Shown: piece by piece, positions 1 to 12,570 of the stretch | Layout of the letters: every line of letters begins with the position of its first letter | How positions within the stretch are numbered: position 1 is the stretch's first letter | Made by a program: the position numbers and the translations under genes | DNA from: Pomphorhynchus laevis | Lineage: Eukaryota > Acanthocephala > Palaeacanthocephala > Echinorhynchida > Pomphorhynchidae | Assembly (NCBI GenBank): GCA_012934845.2 | Contig: WNNJ02003049.1 | Span: 1 to 64,000 of the forward strand | Length of the DNA stretch: 64,000 bases | Direction of reading: 5' to 3' | The notes under the pieces: generated by a model | What the model saw: the letters and a program-made list of their open reading frames with translations, nothing else | Database searches by the model: none | Told to the model about the DNA's origin: nothing

Positions 1-60
1 GCAATTTCTTGTAAAGCTTTCGGGCTAACTGCCCTTCTTCAGTACATTGTAAGTTTTAAT
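1..60 (-). ncRNA. Hammerhead-like core at a PLE-type 3' end
   Basis: On the minus strand, positions 42-14 read CTGAAGA, then a stem-loop GGGC-AGTTA-GCCC, then GAAAGCTT. This is the conserved CUGANGA - stem II - GAAA layout of a hammerhead core. A very similar block lies at the 3' end of the Penelope-like element at 43,174-43,204, so this is probably the 3' tail of another PLE copy that enters the window from the left. Stem III and the cleavage triplet cannot be assigned with certainty, so activity is unproven. Confidence 0.45.
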
Positions 61-317
61 AACCAAAAGATTTTGACCGGGTTAAATCTTTTAACTATAT
101 ATATTATATAAAATATATAATATATAATATATAATATATTATATATATTATATTATATTTAATATAATTTGTTACACCTGCCCTGGGACACACAATGGTG
201 TACTCGTAAATAAATCACTATGTTTTTCTCATGAAGAGGCATAAACACCACGCAGCATTCTATATATCCTCATCAGATCAAAAAATAGAACCTAATTATT
301 CTTGCAATATTCAAAGT
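61..317. repeat. AT-rich tract plus left copy of a ~135-bp direct repeat
   Basis: 61-170 is nearly pure TA repeat. 171-305 (it contains CCTGCCCTGGGACAC and AAATAAATCACTATG) recurs in the same orientation at 2,785-2,915. The two copies flank the minus-strand LINE-A. No coding sequence is seen. Confidence 0.7.
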
Positions 318-2655
318 CGCTACGTATTCCCAGTCATCCTAGGCGTGGGTGCATGAGCATAAATTAGGATGTCATCGGCGTATTGCATGACCTTAAAGGA
401 GTAAGGTTTGATAAACGGAGAGAGATCGCCACGCAGAAGAGAGAAAAGCAGGGGAACTAGGGCTGAACCTTGTTGGACCCCGCAAAAAATAGGGATGAGA
501 GGGGAGGATGATGAATTAGAACAGACGCCAAAGAAGCGGTCGGATAGATATGAGGCGAACCATGCTACGGAGGTGGAAGAAAAGCCGTAATCATTACGAA
601 GGCGAGAAATGAGGACGGAGTGGTCGAAAATGTCGAATGCGGAGGAGAGGTCGAGGGAGATGAGAACACTATATAGAGCCTTGTCTCGAGAAATTAGTAA
701 GTCGTTGTACACTATTATGCATGCGATTTATGTCGAGTGATTAGAGCGGAAAGCGGATTGGAAAGGAGGGTACAGATTGGATGAGGAGAGATAAGCGTTG
801 ATTTGTATTAAGATGAGGCGTTCTAAGAGCTTAGAAAGAGTAGGGAGGAATGAAATGGAGGCGATAGCTTGAAGGAAGGGAGAGGTCGAGCGATTGTTTC
901 TTAACGAGGGGACGAACGATTGCGGATTTCCAGTGTGAAGGGAAGATACGACTGCGAATGGACGAGTTAAACAAAGTTGTAAGAAATAGGGATATCGATA
1001 TGCATATAGATTTTAATATGTGAGTGGGCAGGGGATCGGCAGGTGAGGTTTTGTTGGGCAAGGACATGAGGACAGATGATACTTCTGTAGGTGATACAGG
1101 GAGAAGATGAAAGAGTTCCGGAAGGATGAGAGTAGACTGGGCAGAGTGGGATAGGATGGAGACCGGGGTGTGAGAGAGCAACGTGGATACTTTAGTCTGG
1201 AGAAATGACAAATAATCATTGGCATTGATGTTGCACGGCGAAGAGGAGCGAGCAAGGATTGAGTTAAAAGTATGCCAGAGAGTCTTAGAGTTGAATGATG
1301 TGATGATTTTATGCTGCCAGAATAAGTTGCATTTCGTACGTAGTAGGTTGAGTTGAGACCGGCGAAGAGCAAGATAGGAATCACGGAAAGACGGAGTGAT
1401 CGAGCGGAACTCACGTCTGAGAGAGCGGTGATAGGTTGAAAAGCATGGCGGAATCGACGCTTTGAGAGTAGGCATTGGATGTCAAACCATATGGCACGGT
1501 GCAAGCGACGGTGTGGGTGAGACTTGAAAGGCAAGAGAATATCGAGAGTGGATGTGAGTTCAGAGTAAAAAGAAAGGCGAGATCGTGAGGAGATGAATAT
1601 GTTATTGTGGTAATGATAGAGACGATTTGAGTAAGGCAGAGCGGAGAAGGGAGAGGTCAAGATTTCTCCAAGGGCGACGTAGGATTGTAGGTGTGTGAGG
1701 AGGAGTGTGGTTGTGAGTGAGATCAAGGGTGATAAGAAAGTGATCGGATAGACCAGGATCAGAGATGGACAGTGAGGTGTAGGCAGCAAAATGATCGGGG
1801 ACAGCGATGATGTCGAGTGCCCCACCAAGTTTATGTGTGGGGGCAGTGGATATTAGTTTGTAATTGTAGTTGGATAGAATGTTAATGAACCGGATGGAAT
1901 CCGTGGAAGAGTGGCGGTCTAGGCGGATATTGAAGTCGCCTAGAACGAGTGAAGGGATTGGGGACAAAGAACAGTGAGAAAGGAGGTCAGCGAGTTCGGT
2001 AAAAATAAGGATGTAGGAGCTGATGATCCAGGACGGTATACAATGGCGAGATCTAGAGTGATCGGGTTAGAATAACGACAAGTGAGCAATTCAAAAGAGC
2101 AAAGAACTGAAAGGGGGATTGATTTTGCGAAGAGACGCGGGGTGACGCGCGAATGCGACGATGCCGCCATGATTAGAGAATTTAGAAGGGCATGAGCTGA
2201 GGGGGCGGGCAGATTCGACTAGAGAGCAACCGGTAGAGAGCAGATGGCGAATGGAAAGGTCGTCGGAATCTTAGTGCCAGGATTCGGTGAAGCAGAATAG
2301 ATCGATGGATTGCTTGGTGAATAGGTTGATGATAAGATCGGATTTATTGAGAATAGATCTAGTGTTGAGGAGATCGAGGCGGAAACCGTGTGTTATGGTG
2401 AAAGAGTCTAATGGAGAAGACACATAGGAGAGATGGAGTGCCATCGAATGTTTGGACGGGTGTGGACAACTTGAAAAATTCCGTCTGTTTCGGATGGAGA
2501 GTGATGTTTGCCGTTTTCCTCGCGACGGCGTTTTTCGATGCGGGCTGAAGAGATTTGAGCGATTTCAGAAAGGGCGCGATCGGGAAAATTTCGAGTGGTT
2601 GAAGGTGACATGAGTTTCAAGCTCGACAAACAGAACTTCCCTCAATCTGAATCAT
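318..2655 (-). mobile_element. LINE-A copy 1 (CR1/L2-like), APE endonuclease plus RT, 3'-truncated
   Basis: Read on the minus strand this is a degraded non-LTR retrotransposon. From 5' to 3' it shows the end of an ORF1-like domain (IHTRP-type motif near 2,450-2,600), an AP-like endonuclease with LGDFNIRLDR and GLSDHFLIT (about 1,970-1,700), the pre-RT linker, and reverse transcriptase with SLDLSSAFD, a GVQQGSAL version of GVPQGSVL, and QYADDILIY (down to about 330). The frame is split into at least four ORFs by shifts and stops, so it is dead. The 3' end beyond the YADD region is missing, which is unusual because LINE truncation normally removes the 5' end. Two direct-repeat copies flank it. 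The family also occurs at 10.5, 17.3, 19.5 and 56.3 kb. Confidence 0.85.
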
Positions 2656-2990
2656 CGGAGGGAATTTAGCATAAGCTCCGTGCATGGTAGTGCCTATTGT
2701 AGTTTAACCATGCATAAGACACTTAATTCCTTTTTATAAAAATGCTGTTTTACATGGACACTTTAAAGTGTACAAATATATAAAATATAATTTGTTGTTA
2801 CACCTGCCCTGGGACACTCAATGTTGTACTCGTAAATAAATCACTATGTTTTTCTCATGATAAGGCATAAACACCAGGCATCATTCTATATATCCTCACC
2901 AGACAAAGGATCGATGCATGAGACAAGGATCGATGCATACTTATAAATACCAAATCTCAAAACGTTGCATCAGCGGATTATGAAATTTGG
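2656..2990. repeat. Spacer with right copy of the ~135-bp direct repeat
   Basis: 2,785-2,915 repeats 171-305. From about 2,915 a short motif (GGATCGATGC then ACTTATAAATA, near 2,925-2,950) recurs near 3,375-3,400. No gene is seen. Confidence 0.6.
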
Positions 2991-5690
2991 ACAATTGTGA
3001 GTGTCCCTGGGTCTACGAGAAGTAAAATTAAAACGATGCAGTTTTTATGTGGTTTCTGCGTGGCTGCTAAATTAGCATTTATATTCAACTCAAAGGATCG
3101 GCCAATAAGTGCATCTATATCGCAAAATGTGATTAAAACAATGATTGCGCCTTTAATTCAAAACGACCAGTCTCGTGATTTGTTTGCAGAATTGGAGGCA
3201 CCCGCTTGTGTCTGCTTGGATACAGTTGTACCAACGCTCTCAGTTGTAGTAATGAATTTGATGATATTAATGACTGTCAATCTCAATAAATTGAAAACGA
3301 CAAGAAGCGATATTTATTGTTGGATATTATAATTCAGTGTGTTTCTTTAGGCAGCCAAACTTCAACTAGAAACAAGGATCGATGCGTACTTATAAATATC
3401 AAATCTCAAAGCGTTAAATCAAACTATACACATCTCAATTATAATCGTTTTAGATCTGACCGATCCTATCATGTGTTATTCAGTGGTATTTTTGAATCAA
3501 ATGCTGAAAATTCTCAGGTCCGTATGGCTGGTGACATATCTAATTGACGCGATGTTTTTCTCAGCTCCTGCTGAAGTGCGATGAAGAGTTAACTTCTTGT
3601 CTGGAAGTTCGAAGTTATTCCGTCTTGGTAAAAAGTCGACTGATATGCATAGATTATTGGAACTTACACTATCTTCTTTACAACATGCAAGTATTTTATT
3701 AATGCGAGGTTACCGTATGAAAGGCCGTTTGTATCGTATACTCCACGATTTATCACCAGAAGAGCTGTTGAAGTTAAGAGAAGCAAACAGTGAATTACTA
3801 ACTCGTCTATCTGAAGGTGAAACTAATCTTTGTATACGAAATTTTCGGATTGTCAGGTGGCGCACTGTTGTTCGTTTGAACTTGGTGACTTCCTTGATTG
3901 TCAACAATTCACCCAGCGCTCAAGTACAAACTATTACAGTGGAGAAAGTAGTACGGATACCAATTTACCGCAGTCATCGTGCAATAAAGTTGGTATAGAT
4001 ATATCACTGGGGCGTTTAATCTCATTAAGTTGCGTATATTGTAATACTTCGAAATACTCTCCATGCAATGCAACACGCTATTTGTCAGTCGGTTGTTCTA
4101 ATCTTCGCAGTTTGATTGCATAAATAGTAGAGTTAAGGCATCATTTACTGTCACACATACGATGTATTTTGTGTCACTGAATCGTGGCTCCATCAATATA
4201 TTGTTGATGTTGCTGTTGTTTTTCCGTGGTATCGCATACTTCGAAGCGAAAGGAAGTCAGATAAATGTGGTGGAGGAGTTGCCGCCTATGCTCGAGATAA
4301 TTTTTTGACTTTTTACGTTTCTAATGTATGTGACCCTAATGGTTCCATTGAAAGTCTCAACTTTCATGTGAATAAATACGATTAATTTTTTTGACTTTCG
4401 TTCTCCAACAATGGTCACATATTGTGATCTCCTAATCCGTACAGTGATTCCGGTCCTGATGATATATCTCCATTTCTACTCAAGACCTTATCAAACTACT
4501 TGGCCCCTTTTCTTGTCGATATCTTTCAGAATAATCTTACCACTGGATGTGTGCTCGACTTGTGGAAATCTGCGATTATTGTTCCTGTTCCAAAAAATCC
4601 ATTACGACTTCTCGTGGTGATTATAGATTAATAAGCCTGACGAGTTCGATGTGCAAAGTTCCTGAAAGATTAGTCGCTCGTAGAATGTGATTCACTTAAA
4701 CACTCATTGAGTCATAGCGTCTTCTCAGCACGGATTCAGTCACGGTAGATAATGTATCTCTAATTTACTAACTGCTCGCGAAATGTGAACTGAGGGACTC
4801 AGTTTTAACAATTCAATTAAAGTAATTGTTTTTGAATTTGCGAGATCCTTCGATCGAGTTCCGCATGAAAGTTTACTTAGCTTGTTGTCTCATTATGGAG
4901 TTTCTTCGTTGCTGTGTAGGTGGATCGGCGATTTTTATTGAAATATACTTTTTAAAGTTAGAGTTAGAAGCCATTTATCCTCCCCAATCGTGTAAATTGT
5001 GTAGTTCCACAGGGTACTGTACTCGGTCCTCTTTGGATTATTGCTTACTTTAATGACTTGCTGTTAAGAATCCAGAACCTTGCTTGACTTTTGCGGATGA
5101 CCTCAAACTTTGGTCTGTTAATATCAATGATACGTATCGTCAGTCTTTACAGGACGACCTTGATCGAATATACAAATAGAGTGTAGCTACGGGTATGATA
5201 CCGAACTTTAAAAAAGTAAAAAGTAAACATGATCGTAAAAAACGATTAGGGGTTCATCCACTAGAAGTTGTATCTAAGTGTAAGGATTTGGGTGTAATTT
5301 TGCATAGGACATTGAGAACTCGCTCAACTACTGACTTTATTCATGGTAAGGCAATGAAACCTATGTATTGCATCAAAGTACGTTTGCAAGGATACACCTA
5401 TTAAGTTTTAAGCGACTATATTGCGCGTTGGTTAGCCCACACATTGAATATTGTATCCAGGCATAATTTTTATCTACTAAGACAGAAATCAGGAAGCTAG
5501 AGTCAGTGCTTCGAATATGCTCCAGATTGTGTGTTTCAATCAGTGTATTTATATGTAGACCGCTTAGATTCCTTACAGCTGCTTTCAGTGCATCAAAGGT
5601 TGATTTACCTAGACATCATTGCGACGTGGCAGATGATTCATTCCGCATATGGATTTCCTTTTCACTATGTGAAGATTAGTTCGTCAGCTA
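2990..5690 (+). mobile_element. LINE-E copy 1 (CR1-like), heavily decayed
   Basis: A decayed non-LTR retrotransposon. Near 3,025-3,060 is a Cys-containing start (MQFLCGFC), also seen near 62,960, probably an ORF1 remnant. Near 4,160-4,310 is endonuclease text: CVTESWLH, then KCGGGVAAYARDN. At 4,440-4,620 the RT begins (SGPDD-like, then DLWKSAIIVPVPKN). At 4,830-4,925 is FARSFDRVPHESLLSLL, RT motif A. Near 5,090 is LTFADDLKLW, the catalytic block in FADD form. 5,195-5,404 carries the thumb-like GVHPLEVVSKCKDLGVILHR. Many stops and shifts separate these pieces. The same family forms the large inverted repeat at 23.6-27.4 kb. Confidence 0.75.
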
Positions 5691-8600
5691 TCCTTTCATC
5701 AAAATCATTTCCAGTAACATTTCTAATCAACTGATTCAACACTTTACTCCTGTCACACATGCCGCAACCTATCTAAATTCTCCTTACTCTACCTCCCACG
5801 TAACACTTCCAAATAATTTACATCCTTCCTTCAAAATCATCTCCAGTCACATCTCTGATCAACCGATTCAACACTTCGCACCTGTCACACTTGCTCCAAC
5901 CAATATTAATTCTCTATCAAGCACCCCTGTCATTTCCACTTCTGTCTGATCATCTGCCTCGACTCCTACCAGCTCTGTCCGTCCACCACTTCCACTAAAT
6001 CGTTTTCCTATGCGCAGTCGCTGTATTATCATATCAAACTTAAAGCTTTCCGAATCTGCTTCTCCTCAATGTCGCCTCGATGATGTATCTGCTTTCAGGT
6101 CTATCCTAGCAACCATTCTTCCTGATGATAACCCATCGCTCTTTAATAATATCGCTCTTGTATCCTTTATTTGTTTAAAAAAATCCACTAAATCTAATCA
6201 TCTCAGTCCTCCATTCCTAAAAATCGTTTTCCGACATAGTTCACATGCCTATTCGGTACTATCTCAACGTTTTAAACTTATTACCACTTCATCTACTTGT
6301 TGTATCTTTCCTGACCGCCCCCTTCTGATATTGCTCATCTCAATTTAGCTCGCATTGAGAAACATTGACGTGAAACGAGTGGCGAGTCATCCTTATCTAT
6401 AGGTCAAATCAACGGAAATTTTCACGTTGTACACACAAGGCCAAAAATTCGATGGCGTCCCATTTCTTCCCCGTTGTCTTCGTCGCTAGTCGATCTCGCT
6501 CCTTAGCATACTTTTCGTCTTTGTCTATTCAACACTCGCTTTATTCTTCATAAAGCAAATATGCTCCGTGATATCTTTCATCAATTATCTATCGATATTC
6601 TCTGCATTACCGAATCCTGGCACTCTGACTCCGACGATCTTGCTATTCGTCGTCTATGTCGCTCTGGTTGTTCTGTAGTTAAATCAGCTCGTCAAATTGC
6701 CTCTCATACATCTACTGCTTCTAACCATGGCGGTATTGTTGCCATTGCTCGTCACCCAATGTCTCTACGTAAAATTAACGTTAACATCCGTTACACCTCG
6801 TTCGAATTACTCATATGCAGATTATCAACTCCTTCCCTCTGAAACTTGTGATTGTATACCGTCCAAGTTCAGTTGCCCCATCACGTATATTCTTTAATGA
6901 CCTTGCAGATCTTATGTCTCACTGTTCATTGTCTTATACTCCTTTTGTTCTCGGTGACTTTAACATTCGTATTGATCGCCCAGCTGATTCTGACTCTATC
7001 ACTTTGACTTATCTTTTTTCTGATTTTAACTATAAATTACTTTCAACAAGCCCAACTCATATTCTCGGCGGTGCTCTCGACATCATTGCTGTTCCTAACT
7101 GCTTCAATGACTATACCTCCTTGTCAATTACTGATCCTGGTTTGTTCGATCATTTCCTTGTCACTTTTACTCTTACTCGTCCCCATCCTCCTTCTCCGCC
7201 TCCACCAATATCAACACCCAGTCGACCCTGAAAACTTCTCGATAGCCCTATTCTCTGCACAGCCTTACTCAATTCTTCAATCTTTTCATTTCCTCTTAAC
7301 TATCTCTCCCGATGATCTCTGCATTCTGTTTGATTCTGAACTTACGTCGATCCTCAATAACCTTCTGCCTACTCGACTTTGACGTTCTCAGCTTTGCGCG
7401 ATGCCCACTGGTTCGATTCTGACTGTAGTCTTTCTAAGCGTCGACTCCGTCACACTTTTCGTATGTATAATCGATTTCTTAGACGTTCTCCCAACTCACT
7501 CCCTCCAAATCTCCGTGATTCCTACTTTTCTCTACGCCGTTCACATCTCATTCATATACGTACTGAACGTACTCTCGTTTGAGGAAATCAACTTGAGTCA
7601 TCTTCCAACTCCAAATCTCATTGGAAAATCTTAAACTCAATTCTTTCACGATCATCTACCCCTTGTAATATAAATCCTGATGAATTTTCTTCTTATCTAC
7701 AAACTAAGCTATCTAATTTACTTTCCCTAGTACCCATAGCCCTCTTGTACTCACTCTTTTCTTTAAATACTTCCCTCCCAGAATTATTCCACCTTCTTCC
7801 GTTTCGGCTGATAAGGTTATTCGGTTCTGCTGTAATTACCTAATAAAACCTCTCTTTCTGACCCAATTCCCACTCACTTGCTTAAAAATATCTGCTCCTC
7901 TATCTTACCATTCTTAACCACATTGTTCAACTCGTCCATCCGTAGCCGTACATTTCCTTCCATCTGGAAATGCGCCACTGTTCGTCCTCTCATCAAAAAG
8001 CAATATCTCGACTCCTCACTACCATCTTCGTACCGTCCTATCTCACTTCTCCCAACCCTCTCTAAACTCCTTAAGCGTCTCGTTCTTTTGCAAGTTAATA
8101 CATATCACTTTTCCTCCAACTTATTTCCTCCTTTCCAAGCCGCTTTTCGCTCTAATTACTCTACCGAAATTGCCTGTGCTAAAGTTTATAACGACTTACT
8201 CATATCGCGCGATCATAAATTATGTAGTGTCATAGTTTCTCTTGATTTATCGTCTGCTTTTGACATCGTCGATCACTCGATTCTTCTTCATCGCCTTCGT
8301 CATGATTATGGCTTTTCTTTACTCACTATATCATGGTTTTCTTCATATCTATTAAACCGTACATTTCGCGTCTATTCTAACTCTTCTCTCTCCATCCTTC
8401 GTTTATCCCGTCCAGAGTTCCACAAGGCTCCGTATTAGGCCCTATGCTTTTCTCTCTTCTTTTCGGCGATTTGTATTCGATTTCTCATAAATTTACCTTC
8501 CATGTTATGCAATATGCTGATGACATTCTCATCTATGCTAATTCACATGTTTATCGTATTCACGATCTTAGTGTTTCTGCTTCCGACTGTCTTGTCTCAA

Positions 8601-9430
8601 TTTCCAATCATCTTTCTTCCTTTCGCCTTTCTCTGAATACTGATAAATCTAAAATTATGTGGATCCTATCTCGACGCCTTGGCTTAGAACCTCCCTCCTT
8701 ATCATTAAATTCTATAATTCTTCCTATCGTTGATAATCTCGTTTTCCTAGGCTTCCATTTTGACAACAGACTTTCACTTAAACCTTTCGTTAGAGATAAA
8801 GTACGCTCATCTACCTTGATACTCCGCAACCTCCGTCAAGTTCGTAGATTGATCGATTTCCCTTCTTGTATGACTCTCATATCTTCTCTCCTTCTAGACT
8901 CGATTATTGTCTTTGTCTATTTTCCAACTCACCTAGATCCACTCTTCTTCCCCTACAACGCATCGTCAACTCAGCCGTCCGAATTTTCTTCCGTCTTCGT
9001 CGTTTTGATCATACATCCTACCATCTTGCTTCTCTCGATTTGCCTACAATTTATTGTCGTGTTCAAATTCATCTTCTTATCGTTGCTTTCCGCCTTGTAA
9101 CTTTTCATACCCCTTCATTTCTCAACCTTCCTTTTCTTGATAATTCTCGTTCTGTTTACTGTTCCTTGCGTTCCTGTAATTCCCTTCTTTTACATGTCCC
9201 AAACTACTCTACCTCCTTTGGACTCCGCTCCTTCCTTGTGGCTGTTCCTCTATCGTGGAACCATCTGCCCATTCATATACGCCAATCAACTTCCCTGCGG
9301 TGCTTCAAACGCCAAATCCGATCCCATTTAAACAATTCATCTGCTTGACTTTTTCATTTTTGTTTGTGGACTTTAAAGCGTGCAGCTTGTACGCATTTGC
9401 CACTTTAAATAAATTTGTATTATTAACAGT
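5690..9430 (+). mobile_element. LINE-B copy 1 (CR1/L2-like), nearly full length
   Basis: About 3.7 kb. The 5' region (5,700-5,905) holds a short direct repeat (CTGATTCAACACTTTACTCC against CCGATTCAACACTTCGCACC). 6,010-6,348 encodes an ORF1/N-terminal domain (RCIIISNLKLSES...) like that of LINE-A at 56.5 kb. 6,561-7,231 is the AP-like endonuclease (CITESWHSDSDD, VLGDFNIRIDR, GLFDHFLV). 7,380-7,630 is the linker. 7,878-8,438 is the RT fingers/palm (LIKKQYLD..LPSSYRPISLLPTLSK, SLDLSSAFDIVDHS). 8,444-9,348 contains QYADDILIY, the thumb and the C-terminus, with an LLHVPNYSTSFGLRSF signature. Only a handful of shifts and stops interrupt it, so it is one of the younger LINEs here. The 3' end has the GCGTGC-AGCTT-GTACGC hairpin and AAATAAAT tail. 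Confidence 0.88.
9378..9394 (+). other. 3' stem-loop of LINE-B copy 1
   Basis: GCGTGC-AGCTT-GTACGC (one G-U pair) just before ATTTGCCAC and the AAATAAAT tail. The same position in other A and B copies holds a hairpin with different but paired bases, which suggests a conserved 3' RNA structure. Confidence 0.6.
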
Positions 9431-9640
9431 TAAAGTAGCCATTTGCGGCGGACAGTTAAAATAGCTATTTATGTTCCCACCTTTACGACAACACTCATTC
9501 TTTTTTGTTTTTTTTCAAACATTCTTGCTTGTTTTTTCTTCGTGGTCATGAAAGCGTTCGCCAGCACCCATTTGCCAAGTAAAAATAAATCTATTCTTTT
9601 TAAACGGGTTTGAAATAATAATAATTTAAAATAATTAATT
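9431..9640 (+). mobile_element. Orphan 3' tail of an A/B-type LINE
   Basis: Only the last ~110 bp of a LINE are visible (about 9,520-9,610): TCGTGGTCATGAAAGCG, a decayed hairpin, CATTTGCCAAG and AAATAAATC. It sits between two LINE-B 3' ends in the same orientation, so three 3' ends are stacked in 0.7 kb. Confidence 0.5.
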
Positions 9641-9649
9641 TTAATTAAT

Positions 9650-10095
9650 TATTCTCCTCCGTCTTCGTCGTTTTGATCATACATCCTACCATCTTGCTTC
9701 TCTCGATTTGCCTACAATTTATTGTCGTGTTCAAATTCGTCTTCTTAATCGTTACTTTCTGCCTTGTAACTTTTCATACCCCTTCATTTCTCAACCTTCC
9801 TTTTCTTGATAATTCTCGTTCCTGTTTACTGTTCCTTGCGTTCCTGTAATTCCCATCTTTTACATGTTCCAAACTACTTTACCTCCTTTGGACTCCGCTC
9901 CTTCATTGTGGCTGCTCCTCTATCGTGGAATCATCTGCCCATTTATATACGCCAATCAACTTCTTTGCCGTGCTTCAAACGACAAATCCGATCCCATTTA
10001 AACAATTTATCTGCTTGACTTTTTCATTTTTGTTTGTGGACTTGTAAGCGTACAGCTTGTACGCATTTGCCACATTAAATAAATTTGTATTATTA
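9650..10095 (+). mobile_element. LINE-B copy 2, 5'-truncated 3' fragment
   Basis: About 445 bp matching the end of LINE-B: the reading at 9,806-10,018 carries SCNSHLLHVPNYFTSFGLRS and SHLNNLSA at the terminus. It matches copy 3 (24,297-24,500, minus) better than copy 1, so it belongs to the same subfamily as copy 3. The 3' hairpin GCGTAC-AGCTT-GTACGC is perfect at 10,048-10,064. Confidence 0.85.
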
Positions 10096-10455
10096 TGTAT
10101 GATATAACCCTTTAGACTAAGCACCTTGAACGCGCTTATTAAATCGTGTTTCTTACTATGGAGACAGCACTTGTGGTAGAAAAACCCAATCGAAAACCAT
10201 GTTGCTCGATTGGGATACAGTTTATTAAATATACTGCAAATCTAGGCTAATGCTGGTAGCAAATAATTTATATGGTTGTCTTAGTATTGCGACACCTATA
10301 TTAATAGTAAGATTACGAGGATCACTACCACCTTTAAAGAGTATTTTAAGAATCAACTTCTTTCACAATATAGGGAACAAATCTCCTATCAAGATTCGAT
10401 TAAATAATATCACAAGAAAATTAACTGAGACTGGCCAAATAAAAAACGGTTTATT
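10095..10455. other. No recognised gene; 9-bp hairpin
   Basis: No recognisable coding sequence. 10,185-10,193 (CCCAATCGA) pairs perfectly with 10,206-10,214 (TCGATTGGG) across a 12-nt loop. Confidence 0.5.
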
Positions 10456-10990
10456 TTAACGTGGCAAATGCGTGCCAGCGCACGCTTACATTACCACAAC
10501 AAAACAAAACTGTGAATCAGGTGTCGAAAAGGTGTGAACGGAGGAGATGTTTGAATGTGATAAAGGAGGGAGCGCGGCGGACGTCGAGAGGGAGTTGATT
10601 CCAGGCGAGTGAGGCGGCGACGAGGAAGGATCGGAGACCGTAGTTGTTGGAGTAATTGGGAACGTGGAGTAAGAGGGAATTACGGGAACGCAGCGGTAGC
10701 AAGGCGGGACGAGTGTCGTCTAAGAAAGGAAGGTTGATGAACGATGGGGAGCCGACAGCGATGAGACGAAAGGTAACGAGAAGAAGGCGGAGTTTAATGC
10801 GGATGTGGATGGTGGGCCAGGAGAGTTGGCCAAAATATGTGGATGTGTGTTTGAAGCGACGGAAACGAAAGAGCACTCGAACGGCGGAGTTGAATTATTC
10901 GTTGTAGGGGTAGGATGATGGATTTTGGAGAATTTGCAAAAAGGCTGAGGCAGTAATCGATTTTAGGGAAGAGAAACGATGAAAGAAATA
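10455..10990 (-). mobile_element. LINE-A copy 2, 3' fragment
   Basis: Minus-strand 3' part of LINE-A: the thumb/C-terminal region with LLHVPNYSNNYGLRSFLVAA and ending RSHLFDT, followed by the tail with the perfect hairpin GCGTGC-CAGC-GCACGC at 10,470-10,485. Most of it is open (10,517-10,876). A shift separates it from the upstream SPKSIILPLQRII segment. It is 5'-truncated. Confidence 0.85.
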
Positions 10991-11099
10991 CCTTTAATAT
11001 GTTCAGCGGCCATACCACCATTGCCGACTGCTTTCTATCAGGCATGTGCTGTAAAAAGAATTCGATTTAATAGACTGTAAAATATGCATTCAAGTGTAT

Positions 11100-12260
11100 T
11101 AGCTCTCCTAGATGCCTTAACGACCTACTGAAAAAATTACTCTACTGATTATCTCCAATATTGGAATCATATAAATTACTAGAATGTTGTTCCCATAGAA
11201 AAATGGGTATAATGACAATAGTACTAAATAACGACGACGAGGATCAAATCTTCCACGGCATTAAACGTTTCTGTTCTAGTATCCTTTATGATTGTGACCA
11301 TTTACAATCATTATTTACAGCCAGTTGCAGAGCGGCTAATAGTGCCGAACTGCCACTATCATCTGGTAATGCAGTTAGCTCATCGTTCGCTATATCCCGT
11401 GGTGTACCGCAGAGTTCTGTACTCGACCTATCGTGCTCTCAATTCGCCTTGGAGATCTCGATCCACTTTGCTTAGCATTCAAATGTTATGTCATGCAATA
11501 TGCAGATGACATCCTTATCTATTCGTTCGCACACCATTCATCCTTACCTACTTTCCTTGCCTCGGTTTCATCCTGCCTAGAATTTCTATCTCAGTACCTT
11601 TCATCCATTAGAATGATGATAAATCCCACGATATTGGGTGTACTTTAATTCCACCCTTCCCTCATGCAGATTCATTATTATCCTGCTCTTTTTCAATATT
11701 CATCGCCTTCCTTGCCAGGATACGCTAACATTTCTTGGAGTAATTATATACTCCTCTCTCGTTTTCATTATTTGTACTAAAAACGTTCGTTCTTGTTAAC
11801 CTATTCTCCGTGACATTCGTCGCATTCGAAAAACCACAAAATTTTCCATTTTAAACACTAATATCCTCCCTTCTGCTACCTCGTGTTGACTATTGCATCT
11901 CACTTTTCTCAAACTCCCCATCTTGTTTTACTGCCCCCATGTATCGCTTTACTTCGCACTGCAGCACACATACTTCTCGACGCCGGCGTTCTGATCCCAT
12001 CTCCAATAAACTTATCAACCTTCATTGGCACAATGTATATAATTGAGTTTTATATTACTCTGCCGTTATCGCTTTTCGTTTATTTTATCATCCGTCTCCA
12101 TATCTTCACCTAAGATTGATGAATATTCGTCCTCCAGAGCACTTCGCTCAAACAATCAATTCCTGCTACACATTCCTCGTAATCGAATGATCTTTAGCCT
12201 GCCTTTCTGTTTCATTTCTATGCCTCATTTGGAATTCTCTTTCCCTTCTACTTGGTTGCC
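11100..12260 (+). mobile_element. LINE-G, highly degenerate A/B-related LINE
   Basis: Scattered RT signals in several frames: AISRGVPQSSVLD near 11,390-11,430 (a decayed GVPQGSVLGP), YVMQYADDILIY near 11,490-11,520, then SYLSSIRMMINP-like thumb text. It resembles LINE-A and LINE-B but is much more diverged and has frequent stops. Its ends are uncertain. Confidence 0.6.
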
Positions 12261-12570
12261 ATTTTATTGGATCAGCATTTACCGTTGTAATTATGTTTTT
12301 CCGACATGCTTACGTACTACCCTCTTAACATGTGATCGCGCTACATTCGCCCAGGAGTTTGTAAGGCCAGGTTTCGAATTTAGTTGATCAGGAGTATTCA
12401 ACTTGGAAGCAATATTCATCGTATTTCCAAGTGAAGCAATCTTCGACCGCGAAAAAAAGTTATTTTGGATGAAAGAGAGCGCACATTCAAATGAGTTCAA
12501 TACGGACAAAATATTTTACAGGTAATAAAATCCCTAGGAAGTACTCGGTGTAAAAATTTTTTAATCATTA
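12261..12570. other. No recognised gene
   Basis: Nothing supportable is seen between the LINE-G remnant and LINE-C. The antisense open stretch here has no recognised motif. Confidence 0.5.

Noticed and set aside
408-590. Open frame of about 60 codons on the plus strand
   Set aside because: It is the antisense shadow of the LINE-A reverse transcriptase on the minus strand. Similar antisense shadows at 8,608-8,829, 10,656-10,907, 18,519-18,710 and 24,816-25,037 were also dropped.
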